This document shows positions 26,601 through 38,025 of a stretch of DNA of 64,000 nucleotides, one piece after another; position 1 is the stretch's first letter; each line of letters opens with the position of its first letter. The DNA is from Smittia aterrima (lineage: Eukaryota > Arthropoda > Insecta > Diptera > Chironomidae). Location of the stretch: contig CP093830.1 in the NCBI GenBank assembly GCA_033063855.1, positions 12,276,854 to 12,340,853 on the forward strand, given 5' to 3'. The notes beneath the pieces were generated by a model that ran no database searches, had not been told where the DNA came from, and saw nothing but the letters and a program-made list of their open reading frames with translations. The translations under genes and the position numbers were made by a program.

Positions 26601-27088
26601 GTTTTCCTTCAATTCATCTGTTTCATAAAATAAAAAGCTTTTTCAGATGAAAGCTTTTCATAATCCCAGTCAAATGATTTCAGTGAAATAAGAAGATATC
26701 TCGTCTCCCTTGAGCCTCTCATCTCTTTTGAGAAATGATTTCTGACTCAAAAGATGATGACTTTAATTGGAAACATCGCAATATGAATGATTCACTTATG
26801 TCGCTTGAGGGAAAATGAGCTTTTTTTTATCGTCAGTCGTTATGAGAATGAATATTTTTTATCGCAATAAATTGAAATCGAAATTAAATTCTTCGGTGTT
26901 TGAAATGATGTTGAATGATTGTGTTTGTGTCTGTATCTCACCTCTCCCTCGGCTCTTCTCTTTTCTAATTCTTTTTGCTTCTCTAATTCGTCAGCAATGC
27001 GGGCTTCGATTGCCAATAATGATTCGCGGGTGAAGGGACGGAACAAGCTACGTTCTTCCTCAAGTAACGAACTGGAGTCGTCGGACAT
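8680..27088 (-). CDS. para: Voltage-gated sodium channel alpha subunit (para)
   Basis: The neuronal channel that carries the action-potential current and is the target of pyrethroids and DDT. Exons in transcript order: 26942-27088, 24716-24748, 23478-23633, 23208-23413, 22855-22983, 22067-22158, 21790-21996, 21664-21730, 21451-21595, 21027-21191, 20121-20414, 18751-19185, 18595-18694, 18452-18520, 17026-17309, 16782-16955, one of 16477-16639 or 15996-16158, 15480-15667, 15214-15418, 14331-14506, 13862-14078, 13531-13805, 13302-13475, one of 13068-13190 or 12564-12686, 11862-11984, 11584-11778, 11271-11516, 10595-10865, 10021-10325, 8680-9642. Phases agree throughout, giving 2108 residues per isoform; Drosophila para is of similar length. 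Four repeats each have six membrane segments and an Arg/Lys S4. The selectivity filter is D (TQDYWEN), E (CGEWIES), K (ATFKGWI), A (STSAGWD), as in sodium channels. The inactivation gate carries insect MFM. The C terminus ends SITSRSADV. DSC1-type and calcium channels are excluded by the DEKA ring and the close match to para. Confidence 0.98.
12564..12686 (-). other. para: para mutually exclusive exon, domain III S3-S4, GGIQAFKTM version
   Basis: A 41-codon exon reading VSLINF...GGIQAFKTMRTLRALRPL...MSRMQGMR, with acceptor ending at 12687 and donor GTAAGA. It has exactly the same length, phase and place as 13068-13190 and encodes the same voltage-sensor segment, so only one can be used per mRNA. 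Drosophila has such a pair, called k and l. Which copy here corresponds to which letter is not settled. Confidence 0.95.
13068..13190 (-). other. para: para mutually exclusive exon, domain III S3-S4, ADIPAFRSM version
   Basis: A 41-codon exon reading LSLINLGAIM...ADIPAFRSMRTLRALRPL...VSRWEGMR, with donor GTAAGT at the 3' end. It differs from its partner at 12564-12686 mainly in the S3-S4 loop and at the end of S4 (VSRWEG against MSRMQG). The S4 arginines are conserved in both. It is the first of the two in transcription order. Confidence 0.94.
15483..15485 (-). other. para: para kdr codon (house-fly position 1014), CTA Leu
   Basis: In domain II S6, VVIGNLV ends exon 15480-15667 and VLNLF begins the next. 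The Leu of GNLVV, house-fly L1014, is encoded by CTA, the susceptible residue. The next Val (position 1016) is GTA, the first codon of exon 15214-15418. Confidence 0.93.
15996..16158 (-). other. para: para mutually exclusive exon, domain II S4-S5, GRTMGALG/KNYH version
   Basis: A 163-base exon covering LRVFKLAKSW to FGKNYH with donor GTAAGT, the second of the pair in transcription order. It matches the Drosophila c/d cassette. The pyrethroid-site residues Met in SIMGRT, Leu in GALGN and Thr in NLTF are all in the susceptible state. Confidence 0.95.
16477..16639 (-). other. para: para mutually exclusive exon, domain II S4-S5, GRTVGALG/KNYW version
   Basis: A 163-base twin of 15996-16158 with the same phase. 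It encodes Val instead of Met after GRT and Trp instead of His at the last complete codon (GKNYW). The donor is the weaker GTTAGT, which may make its use more dependent on regulators. The super-kdr positions Met, Leu and Thr are also susceptible here. Confidence 0.92.
24716..24748 (-). other. para: para 11-codon microexon (SGFGRKKKKKE)
   Basis: A 33-base exon between introns of 2193 and 1082 bases. It replaces the Drosophila segment GRKKKQKE, is bounded by TTCCAG and GTAAG, and preserves the frame. It adds a basic cluster to the cytoplasmic N terminus before the acidic IRYDDEDDEG. Confidence 0.9.
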
Positions 27089-27435
27089 TGTCTATAACAG
27101 CCAGCGATGAGAGCCTCAGTTATTCTAAGGCCTTTATTATACTTTTCGTTTTCTAGAAAAAGAAAACAAAATTGCGTATTATTATTCGCTCTAAGAGCTT
27201 TCATCGATATCACTCATACCTGCTAACAATGAAGTAATAATAATGGGCCACTGAGTAGATCCGCACTACTCAGTAGATCCCAGCTTATTGGGACGGTTGT
27301 AGACCGTCCTTCCGAACTAATAGGAATCAGGATCGCAGCGAGAACAATCGCGGCTACACGGCTGGGGCACAGAACATTCCGTTGCGAATCGAAATTTCTC
27401 ATGACCGCCCTGAAATTATTTTTTGTTTTTTTCAT
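27089..27435 (-). promoter_or_regulatory. para: para 5' leader: UTR intron, upstream ORF and two hairpins
   Basis: Upstream of the para start codon, a polypyrimidine acceptor (TTTCTTTTTCTAG) ends at about 27155 and a donor CAG|GTATGAG lies at 27219-27218. This implies a 64-base UTR intron and a leader exon ending at 27220. Within that exon a 70-codon ORF (ATG at 27435) stops at 27223, three bases before the exon end. Two hairpins lie at 27250-27274 (9-bp stem) and 27291-27309 (7-bp stem). Splice sites are seen in sequence. Transcription and any translational effect are inference. Confidence 0.5.
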
Positions 27436-30400
27436 TTCCAAAAGTTAATCGTTGTCGTAGTTGAATCAATAATGAGAATAGCGGCAAAACTTACTTTGAA
27501 TGTGTGATAAAGCACTTTTGATATAAAAAATTATAGTTGCGGTAGTTGCATGCGTGACAGTGCCCCTTTGATAGACATTAGCCACCCACGCTGTGGACTG
27601 CGAGAGTTTCTGGAAAGAGAGTGGAAAAAATGAACGAGTTATTAGTGTTCAACTTAACGTCGCATGAAGTTAACGCCCAGGTTTGTCAGGTTGTTAACTA
27701 TTTCCTCATTCATCATGTTTCATAATGAGATTCAAATTTTCCTAAAAATTCAGTCCCTCAGAGATCTTTGAAAACTCTTTGAAAACAAACCCAAAAGTAT
27801 TTAAAGACTTTCACTTTAAAAATTCAAAAAGTGATTTTCTCGAAAAACGACAGGGACTGAAGAAAAGTTTTGCTCGAAAGGTTTACTTCTGTTGCTTTGT
27901 TTTATTGCCATTAGGCAAAGAAGAAGGTGAACCGGGCGCAAGAAGAACTTTTAATAATTCATGTTTTGCGTCATCGGATTCGATTTTATTGTATCGTCGG
28001 AAGGAAGTCAGAAGATCGTAAACTTTCTCGAAGTTTCAACAAACAAATGAAAGTTGATTAAGTATCAGCTCAAGAAAAACTAAGTTTGCAATTCTCTCCT
28101 TTCACACTAAATTATTCAACTTTGGAATAAATTAATGAACTCCCTTGCACGTCCCCGGTAACAGTCGGGATGCGATTTAATGGGTCACTTCTTGTTGTAG
28201 GGAAATTTTAAGCCGACGCTCACGCAAAACACACGCACACCAACGTCTCGAGAAGGAAATTAACATGAAACGATATCGATTAGTTCCTTCTCGTCCGACT
28301 CGATGATTTATCGGAATTTTCTGTTGTGAATTTTTCATGCAGCGAAAGATATTGGAAATTCATGTGAAGTGAGATGCATTAACATTCAGCTTCGGTCGTA
28401 AAGGGAGCGAACGGTAATTCTTTGCAATTTATCTGCTCACAAGCACAGTTTTCACAGCTTTACGGCGAAAGCTTCTCAAATAGAGTTGCCGAGATGAAAG
28501 TAATTTGAATCAACCCGTTCGATGGTGTGTGTGCGTTCTCTTCGTATCACTGATTTTGCTTGCGTTGATAAGGGAAAACAGCAAAGATATTTCCTGTTTC
28601 CTGACAACTTCTCTTCTTCTCCGCTTCTTTTTTTCCTCGCCGAACCTTCCTTCCTCCACCTCTTTGATGTAATTATATAGCGAATGATGTTGATTTACAT
28701 TCTTGTGGTGTGTGAGGAACACAGAGAGAGCGACGATGATGTTTTATATTTGATTTCAATAGAGTGAAAGGTTAAGATGGATCAAAGATAACTTGGAGAC
28801 TCTTTGGGGGTACTCGATTATGATAATCAATGAGGGAGAGGAAAGTCGTCTAAAGAATGTTTTAATTATAGGCGTAACGGTATTATCTTGATTCGTGTTC
28901 TCGATAAATAAAACGACGAAATAAAATTCTTTTGAATATAATCTCTCACTCGAGTGGGTCCATTGTCAAGATAAGAGAGAAGGGATCCGAAAATTCATTT
29001 ATCTCGATTTGCATACTGTGACCTAATTCTCTTCTTTTTTTCGTTCAAATCATCAAGCGAGAACAGTCAAGGCCGCTTCAGCATCGAGAGTACGACTTTG
29101 CAGCAGAAAGAACGTCGCATGAGTGACTCATCGTAAGCTCCGCGATTAAGTCATGAAAGTTTTCCACGACAGAAATGTATCAAAGTTCAGGAAATAATCG
29201 TCGACTTTAAGGAGCTTAAATGTTGTGATCACTTGAAAGTCTCTTTCTCTCGAAGTATTTCGAAGAAGGTGTGAAAGCTTTTAATGATAATCACACGAGT
29301 TACAGGGTGTGAAAATTCAATTTAATTAACTGAATTAATCGGCGCTGCACATACTCACAAGGGGCCCATGTGTGTTGATGTATCAAATATCCAAAGCGGG
29401 AAATAATGATGAATATTTATAGCTAGATGCGACCGATGATGTTTCACTTATTTTCTCTTCAGGACGTTACAAAAATTATTCACTTAAACGAACGAATAGC
29501 GTTTTAATCCTAAGTACTTTATATCCTAAATATCCTTCTCGAACGTTTTTATCCTTCCAGGTGCAGAAAAAGACTTTGCTTTCGAAAAGAGAACGGCATT
29601 AAAACACTGTTGACGGCTTGAAGCGTGTGTATGTAAAAATGTAATCCTTTAATAATAATTGGTTTGCTTTTCGCATGCGTTATGAACTATGCTGAGGCTC
29701 TCTCACTTTATTGTGTAATATCACTTCACGAACTCTTTCTTTTTGGTTTTAATGGTTGTCTTTGCTGTTGTCAACTGCAATGACATGAACATGAAAAAAA
29801 AATTAGATTTTGACTTCACTTTTCTATTTCGTCGTCATTGAAAAACTTCTTTTCTCCGTTCTGCGTTTCTAATTAAGTCTCGAGAGAAGACAACTCTCAG
29901 ACACTGCACAATTTACAGTTAAAAAAGCATCGCAAAAGTTGAACTTTATTTCGGTCTCCTAGACAACACACATTGCTCGAACAAAAATCGTTCAACTTTC
30001 CGCAATATTTCTCGATTATCCCCAGAGCATGACGTCATCTCTACACATGCGCCAACACTTTTAAGTATTTTTCATTCAAAAATTTTCCTCGTCGTTCGGC
30101 TCACGACTCGGGCGCCGCCGAAAGCTTTCATCCTCCTCGTGACTTCTCTGTGTTTGTGTGTGAGTGGCACCAGAGGCTTCATGTTTTCTCCGAGCAAGCT
30201 TCAGAAATTAAAACTTTCCTTCATAAGATCCTGAATATTCAGAGTGGCACATTCTTCGTACTTAATTATAATTTATTTAGCCACGAAACAGCAGCGAAAT
30301 TATAGACCGAGAACTGCTGAATTTTTATGGCATGATTTGTACATGACGAGAGAAAAAGAAAGAAAATAATAAACTTTAGTCGAGCTTTATCCAAAAATCC

Positions 30401-33400
30401 AAAAGCTTTGAAGTAATCGAGAGAAAGCATAGGAAGTTGGGAACATGCAAGCAGCAAACATGTCTGATTAGGGCACTTAGATGTTTATGTAAGATACCTA
30501 AAACATCATCAACTTCAAGTTGAGAGAGAACGAGTGAAAACGCCTTTTTCATTTTGAATTTAGACATTTTTTTGGTGATGAAACTCAAGGCTTTGGTCCG
30601 GAAACTAAAGTCAAAAGGGACGAAAGTAATTAAACGCTTACTGCTGACTAAACAAAACCCTCAATTTCGAAAAGCTCTCACTGACCTTTAACGCAATCAT
30701 AAGGACAGACAGAGAAGGTGCAACAAGTATTCGATAAATAATTTTTCTCTAACTGAATCGATATTTTTTAATTATAAACATTTTACGACTTCAACCTCTT
30801 CGCCTCTACACGACTTGCTCGCTTGTTTGCAAAGCCGACAAAAAGGAAAAACACAGCCCGAGTCAATAAATTATCATGACTTTTCCGGAGAAAACAAAAA
30901 TATCCGATATTGAGCTTTTTATGAGTTGTTTTATTGTATTTAAACTTTTTGGCCTAACAATTATCACCTCAAAGCATTCCCCAAGCTAAATGGAAATGAT
31001 AAAGTGTGGAGGTTCAAGGCGATGTTTCATAAAGTCTCTTAGAACGAAGAGCTTTTGTTTCGGCTCGCAGATCGATGAAAATGTATTTTTCCACATAAAT
31101 GTTTCAGCTTTTATTTTGTGGCATTCATAGCCACTTCGTGAGTGGTGTGATTGTGTGAGTGTGTGTGTGTTAGTGAGTGAGTGGAGACGCCATGTCCTGC
31201 CGTCGAAAAACACTTTGCTTATGCTCACTCGATTTTAATATTTTATTCATTATTTGTGTTCAGTTCATTGAGGGATTCAGAAATAAAACAAAACCAAAAA
31301 CAAAATAAATCTAGAAACTTTAAGAGAAGTTGTTCAGTTGTTTTAGGATTTTTCAGTTTGTTGAAGGGGAGTTTAAACACTTTGATCCGATTCGTAATGT
31401 TTTTAATCGATGGACGATTATATGAAAACTGAAGTTTTTCCACGAACAAAAAGCATTAGAGTGTCTCACTCACAATAATCTAAAATGAGCTTTCAAGCTC
31501 TAGATGGCTGGCGCGTTATTTATGTCAATCACTCTCTGATTTGTGGTATTTTTAATGCGGCTTGCGAACGAGAAACTGTTAAACATTTTATCGTACAATA
31601 ATTTCCCTCAAAAAGCTCTGAATGATTTCCCTAACAGCCATTAAGCGGCGCATAATGCCATTTCTTGATATTTTCTGAAGGAACTATAAATAGATCATAA
31701 AGTTTTAACAGAAACCAATTTGTCACGTGATGACGAAGAAGCAAAAATAAAAAATGATTTTTCATTTGAAGAGTAAATTTAATTACTTAGATCTAACCTC
31801 AGTTACGCAATGTTATTTCTAATTTCCAATTCCTAATTTAATCTAAAACAAACGTGAGTGCAGGCTTCACCACGATTGTATCCAATAACTCAAGCGAAAA
31901 AGGGGAAACAGAAAATTTGATATTATATAATCGAGAGTGAAAGAAAAGCTTTTGTTCGCAACTCGAAAAGGTTTAAATAAATAAAACAGAAATCGCTTAT
32001 TAGCTTTCGCTTGGATCGTGCGACTTTATTTTGCGATAGGAAAAAAAGAGAATTGTTTGCATCTGAACTTTAATATTTCGCTAACAAAGTTTATGTTTCC
32101 TGGGTCGGTGGGTGGTTGGGAAGCGTTGGCGTTTATGCTCAATGCTAAGTGTCACTCGAGTTTCATGTTCGGGTGAATCACAAAACGCGTCACGCTCCGC
32201 TACGTGTGGAAACATTTCGTTTGATTTATTGAAAGGGATTAGCTAATGAAACATTATGCTCTCGAATGAAAATGATTTCAAAGTTTTTGACTAAGGCGAA
32301 CGACAGAAAATTGAGTGCTATTGAAATTTCATCGATTAGCGATCGCTTCGAGTCGTATGACATTACGAGGCAAAAAAAAGAACATTTTTGAGAGAGAACA
32401 GTTCAAGTTTGCCAACTAAAAAAGCTCTCTCTCTCTCACTCACTCTGATTTATGTTTTCTGTTTGTAACCCAAATATGGAAAATGATTTGTCTATGAAGC
32501 CGCCACCCTCTTCGTAGACTTTCAAACCAACCACCACCCACTTCGCCCGAGTGACCATCAAAAGTTTATTGTTTTTCGTTCAGATTCATTTGAAAAGCTC
32601 CAAAGCTTTTACCCAGAAAAGTGAAATTATTAATTAAATTTGTCTCTCGAAGGTTTTTCATTCTTTCTCTCTGCCTCACTCACTTTCTAGATCATCGCAA
32701 CAAGCGGCTCGACCCGAAAATTTGATGAGCAACATTGAAACAGATTTTGTGGAATAATTAAATTCACGATGCTCTTTGCTTCTTCATCAATTGCTTTGCT
32801 TGTTTTCTTTCCTTTTATTTCTCAGCTCGAATGGAAATTGAATTTTTGTTGGGTCAGACTGGGGAGGAGAGGACAGAGAATCCGGTAAGACTACGATGAG
32901 TACACAATTGTAATGATATTGTGTTGGAGAGTTTCAATGGCATCGAATCTGAATGATCCAATTAGTGAAACCAGAGAAAATATGTTAAAGAGAAGGTCGG
33001 GAATTGTATAAATTTCTAATTCTTTCATCTAACGAAAGAGAGAGAGAGAGAGTAGCAAAACTTGTTTTCTATTTATGTAACCAAAGCGGGAGTAACGAGT
33101 ATCGAGAAGGTGCAACCTGATGATTACAAGTTACGTAAGCATCGAGAGCTCGTAAGTTCATTCGAAAGGCAACAACGTTCGGCAATATATTTTTTCATTA
33201 CTGCAAAAATGAATTTATCGCACGACGAGTATCACTTCGAAGGTTTTTGAAGGTTTTCTCGCTATACATCCGTTCGAGAATGAAAAACTTTTTTTCTTCT
33301 TCGCTGTGAATCTTTAACATTGATGGGGAGAAAGGGAAGGCAGCAAAGGCAAGGAGCCATGTATCGCTTGAATGTGATACCGACTCAGACATGCGTACTT

Positions 33401-36400
33401 TGACGCTAGTGGTGAATTACCGAAGAAAAAAAGGCAAAAGAAGAAAAGAAAATTTCTTTAATTTTTCAGAGACAACAACAAGCAAACGGTGGAGAGAACA
33501 GACACAGCTTTGATGATGTTTTAGGAGCTAAGAAGAAGAAGAGGAAGGCGCAGTGCCTAAGCAGCACACAAAGTCATAACAACGCAAAAACGCGATTTGT
33601 TAAGACTTCATTCAAAGTTCGGCAACGGTCCTTCCATTAAAAGTTGTTAGCAACAAACGAGAAGACGCACCAAGAAAAGTTATTAAAATCACTTTCCATG
33701 AGCCTCAATAAAACAGTCGTGCTTCAAACTCTTCGAAAGGCAAACAAAATTAATCAATTTTGAGACCGTGAGTCTTTTCGATAGAAACACTCGAACAACG
33801 AAAGGAGTCGAATATAGAAATATTATTAAAAATTTATGTCGCATGCACAAAACATAAAAGAAATGTTGAGAGTTTCGTTTCATTTGGTGTTATACATATT
33901 CTCCTTTTTTTTCGGGAGCTTTCGATGTGTTTGTCAGTCGAAAAGACAAGATGTGAGTCTTCGACTTTCCTTTGAACTTGCTTTGAAGGAAAATTTTCCT
34001 TTTCATTGAAACTTTGCGACAGAATTACATAAGAGAGATTATCTGTTTGCTCTTAAACTTTAAAAGCTCCATTCAAGTCTATTAAGTTGTGATATGTTGA
34101 TGGCTTAACCCTCAGAGACGCATGGAAATTCGAAAATTCCGAAATATTCGTCAAACTCATATCGAGAGTTATGTCGACGTTTTGTTCGTGCGTTGCTTTG
34201 TGCATGTGTCGCAATGAAGTCTTCAGGAAAAATATTTTTGCTTTTCAATTTCATGCGAAAGCTCCTTGACGGCATATTTTTGTAGACGAGCGATTTGACT
34301 TGTAAATTATTTGTCGTTTTGAGGGTAAAATTGGGACGTGCGAGAGCTCACGAAACAGCCGATCCCAAGTAAAATGGCGCTACTCGAAACTACTGCAAAA
34401 AGCTTTCTATGCAGCTAGTAAATTAACTTCAATACGCCTTTCAGTCACTCGCTTTTCACCCTAGCGCGAGCTTCGCTTTTTTCGTCAAACTCATTTCCGA
34501 GTATCACGCAACGTTTTCCCTGCTTCAACTTACTTTTTAAAAAATTAATAAAATAATGACGCCGCCGCGGATAGGAAAGCGAGTTGAAATTACTATGCAG
34601 ATGAAAAAAAAGAAGCACTGAAAGCTACGAGAACGACAAACGCTCTGTAGACTCATTCGATAGCAAATGCAAACATTCTTTCTTTCCTTCTTTCTCTTGC
34701 ACAATCACGAGAGTGCAAGTGTACTCCTTCCGCAAAATGTACTAGCGAGCGGAGAAATGAATTTAATTTCCTTCTCTGCATTGAAAAGCTTTTAGCTTTT
34801 CCTTGAAATTAATTCACGCAAAACACTTGTAAAAGAATTTATCGTGGAGGCATTTTTTTTATCGAGAGAAGAAAATAAAGAAGAGCCTCAAGCTTCTCCG
34901 GAATCAATTCCGACATCTCTTTTCATCACGCACCGTACGTAAATAAGATTATAAAGGACCGGGGAAGGGCTGTCGACATAAATTTGATCCATGAAAATCT
35001 TAATCCTTTCTAAATTTGCTGTCGGTTCATCGCTCCTCTCAATTATGATTGCATAAACTTAATGGCCAAGCTTCAAGTACAAATGCAATTAAGCTTATTT
35101 GTCGATAGCTTTTAAATCTCACTTTAAATCTCTCGACGAATGATGATTAATTCTTTTTCTCGTCTCCGCAACTTTTTTTTCTTTCACTTTTCCGCTTTGC
35201 TTGATTGATTGCTCTGTTTAGTTGGAAGCAATTTTAGCTCTCGAATAGTGAAAACTAGGGACTTTTGTCTTTGAGTTCAATGTAAAAAGCGATAAAGAAT
35301 TAATATTTTGAGTTGAGGAGGAAACGACAAAAAAATATGTAGGACTATGCCAATGGAGAGGAAAAGTCGAGAGAATCAAAGCCGAGAGAGAAAAGAAAAT
35401 GAGAATAATCAATATTGAACTCGAGGCAAAGAACAGAAGAAAAAAAATATCCACAGAGAGATTTTCTTTCGAGTTTAAACTTTCTGAATGAAAAATGAAG
35501 CTTCATCGGGAAGTTTTGTTATGATGTCATTAATGAATTTTCCCTTTTGCTTTGTGGCGATGATGGAAGTTGAGTAATGGGAAACGATTTCGTCGGAATG
35601 CGAGGAGTCTCAAATAAGCTTAATTTAAGATTTGCCAAACACTTTGAGCAGGAAAACTTTTCTCGATTTTGAGAATCCTCCGACGAAAGGATTTTCGTTA
35701 TTTTTTGTTACTCGCCTTCGGCCAAAATGGCAGGAGAACATGAAAATCACTTTTTCATTTGATGTTCACTCTTCAGCTTCACGTTTTATATAATTTCCGA
35801 GAGTTTTCCCTAAAGAGAGGCAAAAAGAAATTCCTTTAAGGACTAAAGCTCAATTCCGCTTTTTATGTCTTTTGCGATCCATAAAAGACTGCATCGAGCG
35901 ACAGGTTGAGTCGGGTCCCTTCACGCCGCCGATAAAAGTTGCATTAGAGCGATTGAAAGGAGAAAATAGGGTGGGTCAAAGCGGCTCTTGTTTCGCCTTG
36001 TGATAAATATTTTCCTTTATCGATGGGAAGCTCCGAAAATATTGGCTCGACATCCATTTCGATCAGAGCTTTCGATTGTGAATGGCGAGGCCGAGTATAG
36101 GGGGCAACTATCGAAGAGAACGGGGATAAACATTTGAAGAGAGAGAGAGAGTACAAAAAAATTGGCATATCCTAATTATTCTTCATCTTCTTCTTATTCT
36201 AGGTTAAAGCAAATATGGTTCCCACACACACAGACACAGAGAAAGAATTTTCATCGATTGCAGGATTTTTTCTCTTTATCGAATTTTTTTCAGCCTTGTT
36301 TTTTGAGAAAGTTTTTCCACTTTTCAAAATTACTTCTCATCCGTAGAAATTTCACAATAATTTAATCCAAATTGTGCTTGTCGACCCACTTTCGGAGGAG

Positions 36401-37447
36401 CCGTCGCTGAGGCGGAGATGGCGAGAAATTTTTCAATGACGAAAGAATTAAAATCACTTTGAGCTTTTAAAAGCTCAACTTTCTCTCAATTTTCTTTACT
36501 TTTTAGCTGGTTTTGCTGTTCTTTCAACTTTCACGAACAATGTTCAAGCGAAAGTTCACAAACTTTTTCACTTCACTTTGAAGTTCCTTTTCGTCCTTTC
36601 TATGTGATTTTTTTTTCTTCGAACATAAAATTTTCTTCTTTACCCGAATTTCGATCGAAAATTTACACGAAAACTGCTTTTTCCTAACGTTTACTCGACT
36701 AAATTGGCTTCTAGTAATAGTTTAGTATGAAAAATGTACAATTTAGCAGTTTTTCAAGACTTTTCTTGAATTAAAAGTTTTCTCACTAAAATTGTTCACT
36801 TTTTCACTACTCCCTCGGAACGCCAATATTCTTCTGAATACTTAGGAGTGGAAAAAATCCTGACGACAAGCTTTTCTTTCTCGTCGGCTTTTACAAACAC
36901 AATATTGAAAGCTTCCCGAGTGGAAACCGACAACGAAAAGCATCGTGCTCGACACTCACACAAATGCAATGGGAAAAAAGCGGTAAAAGCTTTCATAGTC
37001 GTGATACAAAATTGTATCAAAGAATATATCAAAGATTAAGAGACTTATTGAAAACTTGTTAGATTGCTGTTTTAATTAATTTATTGGTTTTGGAGAGCTT
37101 TGTTTATTTATTTGAAACTTTGAGTTGGAGTTGAAGTGTAATGAAGTTTTAATCAGAATAAATAAAAAAAAGATTCATCCTCATCAGTAGCACTTTATTA
37201 AATTGTAGTTAAAGTAATTAAAAAGCATATTTGATGACTTAAGTGAATTAAGTAAATAGGAACTAAATACAATACGAACAAGTCTCCTTAACAAATAATA
37301 AATAAATATTTTCAATCGGTTGAAAACCGAATAACTGTCGTATTTTCAAATTTATTTAATTTTCAATCGGTTAAGTTGAGATTTCCATTTGACTCCAGTT
37401 CACCACATATTCTGAAAAATTTAAGCTTAAATTCCGGCGTAATTAAA
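27436..37447. other. Gene-free stretch upstream of para
   Basis: About 10 kb with no recognisable gene on either strand; the long frames present have no family resemblance or splice context. It probably contains the para promoter, enhancers and perhaps distant 5'-UTR exons. Notable points are a perfect CRE palindrome at 30030-30037 with GC-richer surroundings up to about 30150, a (CT)n tract near 32424-32437, a GA tract near 33040-33052, and a 20-base palindrome at 36459-36478. No transposon signature was seen. Confidence 0.5.
30030..30037. promoter_or_regulatory. Consensus CRE (TGACGTCA)
   Basis: A perfect eight-base CREB/ATF palindrome inside a locally GC-richer patch (about 30000-30150) about 2.9 kb upstream of the para start codon. 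An eight-base match can occur by chance. Its relation to para is inferred from position. Confidence 0.3.
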
Positions 37448-37946
37448 ATGAACGCAATCAAAGGCATTTCCTCGTTTTTGATCCGTAACCAACGACAGAT
37501 CGTTCTGCAATCTACCCGATTTGCATCAGCAGACACGAAGGCTATTGAAGAGCTGACGAAGAAAAATAAAGTTGTGGTCTTCATGAAGGTTTGTTGTGAA
37601 ATTATCAATCTTTTGAATCTTAATTTATTTCTTTTCTTTTTAGGGTAATCCTGAAGCACCAAAATGTGGATTCTCAAACGCTGTCGTTCAGATCATGCGA
37701 ATGCATGGAGTTAAATACGATGCTTACGATGTTCTTCTGGATGATGATCTGAGACAGGGAATCAAAGACTTTTCAAATTGGCCGACAATTCCTCAAATTT
37801 TCATCAGCGGGGAGTTTGTTGGTGGCTGCGATATTCTCCTTCAAATGCATCAGAATGGCGAACTCATCGAAGTTCTTCAGAAAAATGCTGGCATTAAGAG
37901 TGCACTCGCTGACGAAGTTAAATCAGAAGAAAAACCAAAGAATTAA
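37448..37946 (+). CDS. GLRX5: Monothiol glutaredoxin 5, mitochondrial
   Basis: GLRX5 binds and transfers [2Fe-2S] clusters in mitochondrial iron-sulfur protein assembly. Exons are 37448-37588 and 37644-37946, giving 147 residues. The first 30 or so residues are basic and hydroxylated without acidic residues, like a matrix presequence. The thioredoxin fold follows with KVVVFMKGNPEAPKCGFS; the single active Cys is residue 55 in the CGFS signature. The glutathione-binding WPTIPQIFISGEFVGGCDI is intact. The charged C-terminal tail is slightly longer than in vertebrates. The stop lies 79 bases from the convergent VPS39 stop. Confidence 0.97.
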
Positions 37947-38025
37947 ATTGATTTGATTCTCTAGGAAACTTTATTCAAAATGATAACTTTAATAAATCAC
38001 AAATATGTAGAATAACTTTGTTGGA

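Larger units (their letters stand above)
9643..26941 (-). other. para introns: content survey
   Basis: Introns over 300 bases lie at 9643-10020, 10866-11270, 11985-12563, 12687-13067, 14507-15213, 15668-15995, 16159-16476, 17310-18451, 19186-20120, 20415-21026, 22159-22854, 23634-24715 and 24749-26941. They are AT-rich. I found no further coding exon in them except the mutually exclusive copies listed separately. GA microsatellites occur near 14280-14293, 19547-19561 and 25500-25514. An equivalent of the Drosophila optional exon between PSG and EHGDNE was looked for at 14507-15213 and not seen. No nested gene was recognised. Confidence 0.6.
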
